Source: Gautieria morchelliformis
Lineage: Eukaryota > Basidiomycota > Agaricomycetes > Gomphales > Gomphaceae
Reading direction: 5' to 3'
Length of the DNA stretch: 64,000 bases
Assembly: GCA_015179125.1 (NCBI GenBank)
Contig: WHVA01000271.1
Span: 62,001-126,000 of the forward strand
Part shown: positions 56,135 to 64,000 of the stretch, piece by piece
How the letters are laid out: every line of letters begins with the position of its first letter
Position numbering within the stretch: position 1 is the first letter of the stretch
The notes under the pieces: generated by a model
Told to the model about the DNA's origin: nothing
The model's input: only the letters and a program-made list of their open reading frames with translations
Databases searched by the model: none
Position numbers and translations under genes: made by a program

Positions 56135-56945
56135 CTTTTAGGCTACCATTCAGTTGCGTCTATGATCTCAAGAGCACCCAAGATGACTCTGGTCGGTTTC
56201 ATATGGCGTTCATGATAGATACTGAGTTCTCTCATGAGCTCGACGGGAATGTCGCTTCGTAATGCATAAGCAAGTTCATGTGGCCGCGACGCTTGATTAT
56301 GATAAACTCAGCAGAGCCTCGGCAGAAGGATAACATGCATAGTCGTCGTCGCTGCTTGATGGGAATCCTCGACTTGTGACAAGCGCCAATCGCGCAGGGC
56401 GGTGGAGTGCTCGTATGTCTTGAAAACAATGTACCATTGGGTAAGTTACCCCTGGATTCCGATTTCGATATTTATTGAGGTGTAAAATCATGGGAAACCA
56501 TGACCAGGTCGCTTCCCGCCGTACTTTTGAGGTAGTCAAATGGTCGACTGGTGACCAGGGACAGACAGCCGAGTTTAGACCTTTTTCTTCAAAAAGATCA
56601 CTTGGAACCTCGCGAATATGAGTACACCGATATGTATTTCCAAGATCCTTGAAGCATCGGGGGCGACACTCAGTATCACTCTGAATCTAGCCTGGTGCAC
56701 TTGTGTGAGCTACGTTTGGGGATTAACTGGACAAAGTGTCCTAGATAGTCGAGAGTACGCTGAAAATCGGGATGACGCTGTAAAGGATGCACTAGCCAGA
56801 CATAGGTTTTGCATGTGTCTCTCAAATTGAGGCACACCCGTGACATCCAAAAGCATAAGAAGCTGCAGTCGGATGAATGCCTAAGGGTGGTATCGGACGC
56901 GCCGCGACTCGGTCCGACTCCAACTGAAAACCTGAGGAGTGACAA
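56135..56945 (-). repeat. Duplicated segment S1, copy C (inverted)
   Basis: Reverse complement of the first 60 percent of S1 copies A and B. It extends about 100 bases further upstream than B (shared with A from about 16700). Its truncated end is fused to the RRM gene's last donor site. Confidence 0.7.
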
Positions 56946-57222
56946 GAACCGTGTTGGATAAGTAAGATATTTTATGCCTATACGTACGGACAGTGGTGTT
57001 ATAATATTCTTTCCTTATAACGAGTTTTATTTTTCAGCTCGTACCCATGTGAGAATTCGTGACACCTTTTGTCGAGATTTCTCCGCGTATTATGCAATAG
57101 CTTTTAGCAACTTCCATCTAGTGCTCAAGTTGTCCCCCTAATTGTTTTTCTCCACTCTTCCCAGCCTTCTGCTGTTTTGTATAAGTGTAATGCGCTGCCT
57201 TAATTGCTCTAATTACTGGTCC

Positions 57223-58263
57223 TTATTGAAGACCGTCGATTCGACTGGAGCTACCACGCCCAAGTGGCGAGGGCCTGTATGCTGGAGCCTTGACGCCTTG
57301 CTGTGCTAATCCGGCTCGGTTGTATACTTCAACAGCGAGTTTATGTTCGGACTTTGGGGTGAGGGAGGCGGGCGGAGGAGGACTCGAGTTCACAGGCGGC
57401 ACTGACAGCGCGGGGACGGTGTTTGGACGGTTACAGCCGGGATTGGGATGGGGAGGCAACTGTCCTTCATAGGGACGATACAGGTATCTCTCGACTGGAT
57501 CCTCTGGATCCTCTTCGTCCATGTCATCATCAAAACTGTCCGAAATAGTCTCTAGACGAGGTGAGTCTGGGACCTCGAAGTCGTCCTGATATGAGTCCAA
57601 GGCTGAAGGAATGTGGGCGAGGTCTGCAGAAGCAGGCTGATACTCGTTTTGGATTGAGCCCCTGATCGGACTTGAGGCTGACGATGATGTCAAGCCTGGC
57701 GACGAAACAGAATGCAAGCCCGGAGGAGGGGTGTCCCGATCGTAAGGCGAATCTGATGCCGCAGGCAGCTGACGTGCAGCGGGGCGCGGGGAGGATGGGG
57801 TTGGGACGGCTTCGTCACCTTCAGAAACGAAGACCGGTGAACCCCAAGGAGCTGAGGCGTCAAAACGACCAGGAGCCGCTTCCATTGAAACGTCGTTGCT
57901 GCGAGCAGACGACTGTTGGTGTGTCTGTCGTGACGCAATATCAGAGTTGTCGCCGGTGCGGGTTGCTGACGCGGAGCCCGGAGCAGAGTAAGTAGCCCGC
58001 ATGAAGTCGTCAGAGCATCTAAAAGGACCCTTGAGAGAATCTTTTGCTACACGCTGATTTTCCACTTGACGCCGCAAAAGGGCAATTCTCAAAGGGAGCG
58101 AGCGTGCTTCTCTTGGATTGTGCGCCAGAGAGGACTTGCTGCGGCGTGGAGAGCGCTCGAGCGCGCGAGACATCCTCTTTGAAAGCGTGTCCATTCTTTC
58201 TGGCGATGTTGATTTAGAGGGTGGGGGGTCTGGCTTGGTCAAATGCGACCCCAACGGCGACAC
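57223..58263 (-). CDS. Unknown Ser/Pro-rich gene family, copy III (longest open frame)
   Basis: A 346-codon frame with no stop, from ATG at 58263. N-terminal KRMSRALERSPRRSKSSLAHN and LPLRIALLRRQ (basic, helix-forming), a long Ser/Pro/Thr/Ala-rich middle with many SP/TP pairs (possible phosphorylation sites), an acidic DSFDDDMDEEDPEDP, YRPYEGQLPPHPNPG, and a C-terminal KLAVEVYNRAGLA...YRPSPLGRG. No signal peptide, membrane span or enzyme motif; probably disordered. The upstream region to 59000 is shared with copy I, including a possible short upstream start (ATGAATATCGAACCAGATATA, about 58325). Function unknown; this is the best candidate for a living member. Confidence 0.6.
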   Translation of the reverse strand: MSPLGSHLTKPDPPPSKSTSPERMDTLSKRMSRALERSPRRSKSSLAHNPREARSLPLRIALLRRQVENQRVAKDSLKGPFRCSDDFMRATYSAPGSASATRTGDNSDIASRQTHQQSSARSNDVSMEAAPGRFDASAPWGSPVFVSEGDEAVPTPSSPRPAARQLPAASDSPYDRDTPPPGLHSVSSPGLTSSSASSPIRGSIQNEYQPASADLAHIPSALDSYQDDFEVPDSPRLETISDSFDDDMDEEDPEDPVERYLYRPYEGQLPPHPNPGCNRPNTVPALSVPPVNSSPPPPASLTPKSEHKLAVEVYNRAGLAQQGVKAPAYRPSPLGRGSSSRIDGLQ

Positions 58264-60651
58264 TCTCCTTTGTACTAGTTGAGTTGGGCGGAGATGGGAA
58301 GCGATATATCTGGTTCGATATTCATAACTCCGGAAATTGTATCAGTGGCACGTGGCGCCCTGATTGATAAAGGCAAAACCCTTCATGTAGAGTTAGCCAG
58401 ATCAAGATGGCAACCCAGAAGTCGAGAAAACAGGTGATTACAATTTGAAAATTTTCTTCAGATCAAAGCAGATCGCATGACGTACCGTGCCGTGACCTTC
58501 TCAATGGCCAGCCACCCGCGATCAATTGCAGCCGGGACCGGGGTTCTCAGGATTAGCGAGGATGATTTTTAGAATGGTTTGAAATGAAAATAAATTAGTA
58601 TAATAATTTAGTAACGGCAAGGATGGATCAAATATCTGAAAAGAATTATCAGAAGTTAGGGTAGAAAATATTATATTTTTCTTTCAAACCTCCCAAATTT
58701 CCATATTTTATAACAGAGACATGTACTCTAATATATCCTGATGCTAGGAACAGGTTTCAAAGAAGCTCGGCGCATCCCGGGATGCTGTGTAGCGCCTCTC
58801 CGAATCCGATTGACAGCCTTCTCAGCGCATGGCCCATTGTTTCATGCTGACATACGGAGGAGGAACACATCCGCGCCACCGGAAACATTTCGCAACAGGG
58901 TTCAATCCATAAGTCGGTCGTCTGGAACCGGCTCTCCGGACTCGACGGCAATTACTTCCTGCACATTTATTGAGGTTGCCATCGATGGTCCTCACTGAAC
59001 CAAATATAAATTTGCGCTATAGGTGTCTCTGACGATAACATGGAGCCAGTACTTAGGCGCATACGCTCCCTTGCAATCATCTTTGACACAGGACTCATAA
59101 GAAACCAGACTCGCGACCTCTACTAGTGCAGGGATCACACCCCTATCTGGAAGGTGGACCGATCTATCCCGCACTGTATTACAATGTTACGCACATACTG
59201 CGCATTACTCGGATGCACACCAGCACGGAATATCTCCAAAGGTGGCCTGACGCCGATTGATTCCCGTGCTAAATATATGACTTCCCCCCTGCTTACGCTG
59301 GCGCCATCAAGAACTTGAATGATTCCTCCGACTTCTTCTCCGCACGTCTGTCACAGTCTTGATATGACTGTTAACGTCTTGGACTTCAGTTTCTCATGGA
59401 ATTCTTGATCGCGAAGGCATCGCTGCCCAGCTCCGCCTTCTGATACGCCACACCCTTGAAATATTCATTGGCACAGTGGTCGCCGAGCAGCGTCTGTTCT
59501 CTAATTACCAGCATCTTGAAAGTATGTTTCCGATATTTTGAAGTCTTCGTTGGGCATCGTTATATGCATACTCGTGGAACATTAAGACCACACCACCTTC
59601 ACCTTGGCATGACCAGGCCACACTGAAACTCAGGGGTCTTGTTAGGCAGCTGCCTATGCTCCGTCTGCTTCGGCGATTTCCTTGACTCCGACGACTTCTC
59701 ACAGCACATCTTTCATCGAATTAATTTCAGTTGTTGCCCTTTTCACAAGCCACCTAACATGTTCGCCTTGGTATGGGCACGTCACACGCCGGTCGTATCT
59801 GCATGTTCGGAGGGGGCTTGCACCATATAGTATACATCACTGTCGCGGTTCAGACATGCGTGGCTTGGTGTATGTCTAATGACATTTAAGTTGTCGTTTT
59901 GCCACTTACTCCCGATGTAGGATCTGCACAAGTACAGCCTCTTGGCTTACTTCTGTACACCCTACAGCTGTAGCCCACCAATCGTGAGTCTGCTGATTCG
60001 ACATGACTCCCGCAGCCGCAATGAGGCTGGCCAGCCTTAAGTAAATGGCAAATCAATTATAACATTCCGCCTGCAGCTAGCGGGACAACTAGGTCGCCAT
60101 GATGACGTAGAGAGCGCCAACAAATTGATGTCTTCGAATCTACAGCGCACAAGCCTGTAGCTTTTGACTACGCGTAAGTACTGGTTGCGCAGGCAGCGCC
60201 GAAACGTCAAAAGTGTCGCGGACGCAACGCCACAAGTGGCTTGTGTCCTCTAATACAAACTTCTTGCTACAGGGCAGCGGTAAACGTAATAGCATACGTG
60301 ATCCCTGTCCTGAAAGCACTGTTGCAGATCCACCGCGAGTCGAAAGATGCTCACGTGGACTCGGGTTCCTCGGACAATCGCGGCGGGGGCAAAATGATAC
60401 TATTGTGCCGATCGATTTCATCTGGTTGCTATCTCTGTTAACCTGTACGGTACCAAGTCTCAGCATTTTCTCTCTTGTAACGGATATGTAATGATCACGG
60501 CTTTCCAAACGCAGCAAGACTGATAAGTTCACAGAAAATGAGTGAGGGACCAAAACTGGCACTGTTCAATGTCGAGTGCATTATGATACAGTATCGACGG
60601 GATTATACTTATGTTCATGTTACTCTAGCGCCTCCCCTCTCTCACTTTTGA
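58264..60651 (+). other. Upstream region of family copy III, then no gene recognised
   Basis: 58264-59000 (minus) is homologous to 6490-6830. 59001-60651 holds exon-like pieces on the plus strand (59398-59520: GILDREGIAAQLRLLIRHTLEIF..., then a GTATGT donor) that I cannot assign. Confidence 0.4.
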
Positions 60652-61575
60652 TTAGATCTGTTTCTTTACGAGCTTCGTCTTGGGACGAGCTCTCCTTTTT
60701 GCACCTTCAGGTGTATGCCGAACCCGAAGCCAGTCTTCCTGTGCACAGACTGGGTCCCTCTCCCAGTGCCTTTTACGAGAATCAGGTCTTGAGAGGCAAA
60801 ATCATAAGCATTCTACGTAGAAATATTTGAAACGAGGCATACCTTGTGAATCCCGTACCGCACCCGTGACAACGATAGGGGGTTTCTCCCGTGTGCGAGC
60901 GTTTATGGCCTGGAAAATCGAAGCGCTAAATGAGTGTAACCCAGTAGATGTACGTCGTACTCACGATTACGGTCATGAGCTAATAAGTGGGGCGTGAGTG
61001 CGAGCAATAGTAGATAGAGGAATGGTGACTCACATCGAGCAAATGCTGCCTGACAAATACCACAGGCATATGGGCGCAGTTCATCTAGTACCTGCACGGC
61101 GAAACATCAAATGTGAGTGACGGATGGGGCGTAGCAGTAAGGACCGGCAGCCTACCTCAGACGCAGACTTGCTCTTTCGACCAGGAAATATTCGCGCGTA
61201 TGAATTGTCGTTGGCGGGGTATGGGATATTAAGTCCCGGGGAGAACGTTCCGGGTGCAAAATCAAGTGGGGGAAACGAGTGGACGAGGGATCCATTGAAA
61301 AAATGCTCCGGATCGGATGGTGCATCCCACATAGCAGGGGGCAATCCGTTGAACTCGTCGAACACGCAATGCTTGTTGGGGAGAGGGCAGGGTATGGGGC
61401 TCTGATCCGCAGCGTACGAACGTATGGGAGGGAATGGCCTCAGTAGATGCGGTAGTGAGTTGTCATGTGTGAGCTGAGGGCCAGACAAATCTGCGTCACC
61501 CATTGCTGGGCTGTCCTCGTAATACGCCAACGCCGGTGCGAGCTCTGTGTAGCTATTACTGTAAGGCAAGCTCAT
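60652..61575 (-). CDS. C2H2 zinc-finger protein, five exons, 231 residues
   Basis: Minus-strand exons 61575-61156, 61091-61034, 60979-60965, 60909-60843 and 60787-60652, all with GT-AG introns and consistent phases. Exon 1 encodes a Pro/Ser/Tyr-rich, disordered N-terminus with acidic patches (possible activation region) and PGRKSKSASE. The spliced fingers are CGICQAAFARSHDRNRHKRSH (finger 1, C-X2-C-X12-H-X3-H), the linker TGETPYR, then finger 2 CHGCGTGFTRPDSRKRH ending in a Cys ligand. A basic tail follows (KRRARPKTKLVKKQI). Likely a nuclear DNA-binding transcription regulator. Every splice was required to rebuild the fingers, which makes the model strong. No lesion seen. Confidence 0.88.
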
Positions 61576-63084
61576 GGCTGACTCTGGTTATTAACGAGGA
61601 TGAGTATACGAGTGTAGCATGTCGGTAGACGGGCTCACTTTGGAGAATCTCACAGCAAGTCGGGCAATGTCAAGTAAGGGACGAAAGTCGAAGGCAAATT
61701 TGAGGGGCCAACATACGCTTTTTAAAAAGTCAAGACCATTCCAAGGATAGATCAAGGATCAGAGAACCACAGTGTTAAGCGGAATCGAGATCCAGTAACC
61801 CCGTCACATTTTTGAAAGGCAGGAGGGAGTAAGCCGTTGCTGGGTCTGTACAAAGGATCTAATCGTAGGCTTCCCGATCCGAGGGAAACGGCCGCCAGGC
61901 GCTCCACATTTGACATTCTTCTGTGTATATAAATTTGCCGAAAGCATACTTCAGCAGTAGCTTCATTTGAATGCAGGGAGAGAATGGCACTTAGGCGACT
62001 CATCTGTTGGAGCCGATGACCAGGAACCATTCTACGAAGAACACTTTTCGACATTCGTGACACGCTTTCTGATCCCTACTTATAAGGTATAGTGGCTCGA
62101 CTAGACCCAGTAGCGAATACATGAAGGGTGCACGAAAAAAGCCTAAAACTCACACGGCAGATTCCAAAAGCATGAAAACAGACGCGCAAGAAGAAGAAGC
62201 CCCGTCGCAGCTGAAACGTTAGTCTAGCAAGATGCCCACAAAAATATCCAGTCGAAGCTTCAAGCTCCCAAGCTCCACGATGATTTGTGGGCACTCTGTA
62301 AATGTCAGATAGCATCATATTGATATAATAAAAGGAAATACAAATAATGTCTCGTGGGAATGCATTTTTGTCTCCGACAACCAGCCTGATGTCACGACGC
62401 GTCAGGAGGCATTGTCTCAACGCGGAAGCATTTTGGTCCCACATCGGCCACATTTTTGTCTCATCCACAATAAATTAATGTCCCACCCAGATGTCCTTTC
62501 TGTCTCAACTTTCTGCAACTCTCCATATACTCTACCAAAAATCACGAGTGGGGGCTCGTTTTGTTGCCCGAATTGAGCACTATACGGCAAAATTGCTAGT
62601 TTGTTGATCCGGGCACAATGCCACTCAAGATACCGGGTTTGGCCTACTTTCTCAGCCTTGAGATGATGTCCGTACACATTCACCAAGTCGCACCATATAG
62701 GATCCAATTATGGTAAGAGAAATTGTATAAAGTATGCCCCACCGTCCCGGGGGCCGTTCTACTCATTGTCATGCCGTTATAGTGTACGTTTAGGACTAAT
62801 ATCGAGGTGGTTCCCCCTTCATCTAACCATCGCATCACCCATGGTGCTACTCTTGTCCTTGGATATCCCTAAGCGCAAGGTGAGCATGGTGTATCTTGAT
62901 TACGCCTAACGCGGACAACGTCGCTTTGTTGTTTGTCCACTTTGTATGTCTCGGCGGACAATGTCACTTTGCGGTTTGTCTGTCTTAAGCATAAGCATAT
63001 ACTGTGTGAATACTGAACTTCTCAGCGTTCTTTGAGGCCCCTCGGCTATATAATAAACAGTGCACGATGCGTTCTCTACAATAA
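61576..63084 (+). other. No gene recognised; repeated GGGACAAAAATG-like motifs
   Basis: 62330-62530 carries repeated GAGACAAAAATG / GGGACCAAAATG / GGGACATTAA motifs on the minus strand. 62911-62990 has an imperfect direct repeat of about 30 bases (GCGGACAAYGTCRCTTTG), followed by CTATATAATAAA at about 63046, a TATA-like box. Confidence 0.45.
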
Positions 63085-63090
63085 ATCGAC

Positions 63091-63418
63091 ATGCCGCCTA
63101 ACAAACGACGCCCCGGTCCTACTTTATTTGACACTTATCACATAAGAGCGGGCTCATATTGAAGAAACCCCTTCACACAATGTGGATAAACGCAATGCGG
63201 ACGCTGGGGGCACTAAAGAACTTGTCCCACAAGAATCTGTAACCATTATTCCCAAAGGCGGTCAAACGGAAAGTCCTGATGTACTACAAGGTCACGAAGA
63301 TGAAGCTATGGCGAGTGGAAGCGAGGTGCAGCGGACGGCAGCTGTGAAAGAACCCAGCAAACCTACACAAGAGCCTCGGCGGTCTTCACAAGTTGAATCA
63401 AGGGCAGTTGATCTGTAG
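63091..63418 (+). CDS. Hypothetical ORFs downstream of a TATA-like promoter
   Basis: ATG at 63091 opens MPPNKRRPGPTLFDTY... and stops after 23 codons. A second frame, 63182-63418 (78 codons), is Glu/Lys/Pro-rich (NADAGGTKELVPQES...VQRTAAVKEPSKPTQEP). Gag-like starts in fungal LTR elements look similar, but nothing confirms this. Confidence 0.25.
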
Positions 63419-64000
63419 CTAGAGCAGACCCAACCACCGGAGCTGCATCTATAGCTAAGGAGAACCTAGTCTCTCCTGTTTTGTTGGTCGCTGCATATTC
63501 CACTCGAGCCCTTTCTACACTTTCGGCTTCTCCTTGACTAGGGATGGAAAACATTTGCCAGTGCTCTTCCACATGGTAAACAGCGAGAGGATGCTTCTGG
63601 TGGCTTGGCGACAAACCATACGGGAACCCAGAAGACCTCCAACCCTAAGTGAAAGCGAAGCCCTGAAGGAGTCCTGGCACCGGCAGATGTAGGGCGACGT
63701 CTGCGGCCCCGAAAATAGTTCATCAAGTAAATCAATCTAGAATTATGCAGACTGTACTGGCCACAGTGGCTCTCATTAATGTGCACTCAATCTACCCTAA
63801 TAACACTCGGGGATGGATTCCGTTCAAGGCTGCAAGAAGCAGAACATATGGTGGCACGAAGCCTGTACGACACAAAGATTTACTTATAACTGAACGAACT
63901 TTGACAATATCATGAAATGGATAATTTTCCTGGAATGTGCTCATTGAGAGCTTTCTATTGATCCCCGGTTCATATTTTATGGTAGCGTTGGGGAGTAGGG
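63419..64000 (+). other. No gene recognised
   Basis: No convincing frame or repeat to the window end. Confidence 0.4.

Noticed and set aside
62330-62530. GGGACAAAAATG repeats as a defined transposon terminus
   Set aside because: The motif recurs but no paired inverted terminus or duplication was found, so it is only noted.
1-64000. CRISPR array, rRNA operon, prokaryotic operons
   Set aside because: No regularly spaced repeats, no rRNA-like blocks, and spliced genes throughout; a eukaryotic window.

Overview
This is a transposon-choked stretch of a fungal nuclear genome, most likely a basidiomycete (Agaricomycetes). The evidence is spliceosomal introns of roughly 35-60 bases, a glyoxal oxidase relic of the wood/litter-decay type, a NAM8/CSX1-like triple-RRM gene, and fungal transposon families: Tad1-like LINEs with RNase H, a basidiomycete-type Helitron and a CACTA/Plavaka-type transposase. 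A genus cannot be proved from the sequence; Ceratobasidiaceae (Rhizoctonia-like) is only a guess. Most reading frames are degenerate. I can defend one apparently intact host gene (a C2H2 zinc-finger gene) and a few short hypothetical ones.

Layout. 1-3157: 5' end of a Ty3/gypsy element on the minus strand (LTR, gag, protease), itself interrupted by a hairpin-rich repeat and inserted in ORF1 of a LINE. 3158-6343: the rest of that LINE, with an internal inversion. 6490-7797: decayed copy of an unknown serine/proline-rich gene family, interrupted by a tRNA-derived SINE (7798-8228). 8349-8421: 73-base LINE stub. 8551-14598: full-length LINE, minus strand, with target-site duplication. 16700-19330: segments S1 and S2, which recur at 27050-28150, 30355-31415 and 56135-56945. 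20144-20524: short spliced gene. 21660-22380: second copy of the unknown family. 24868-26234: 5'-truncated LINE with an intact RNase H frame. 33660-35670: glyoxal oxidase pseudogene. 36318-36606: A-tailed retroposon. 36678-37430: another member of the unknown family. 37688-39046: hAT element with an 8-base target-site duplication. 39583-43686: LINE interrupted by a solo LTR. 43687-45830: unclassified element with a proline-rich ORF, a chain of hairpins and a second hairpin repeat. 47290-52066: Helitron carrying another solo LTR. 53458-53960: CACTA/Plavaka fragment. 54400-56123: broken RRM gene. 57223-58263: longest member of the unknown family. 60652-61575: C2H2 gene.

The elements show an order of events: LINEs first, then the gypsy LTRs inside LINEs and the Helitron, then the hairpin repeat inside gypsy gag. 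Many nonsense codons are TGA where a sister copy has CGA, so CpG deamination has been a main inactivating force. The most unusual items are: two adjacent snap-back palindromes inside an RRM exon; a SINE sharing the LINE 3' stem-loop; a hairpin repeat with AATAAA in its loop; and a multicopy unknown gene family whose upstream DNA is duplicated with it.
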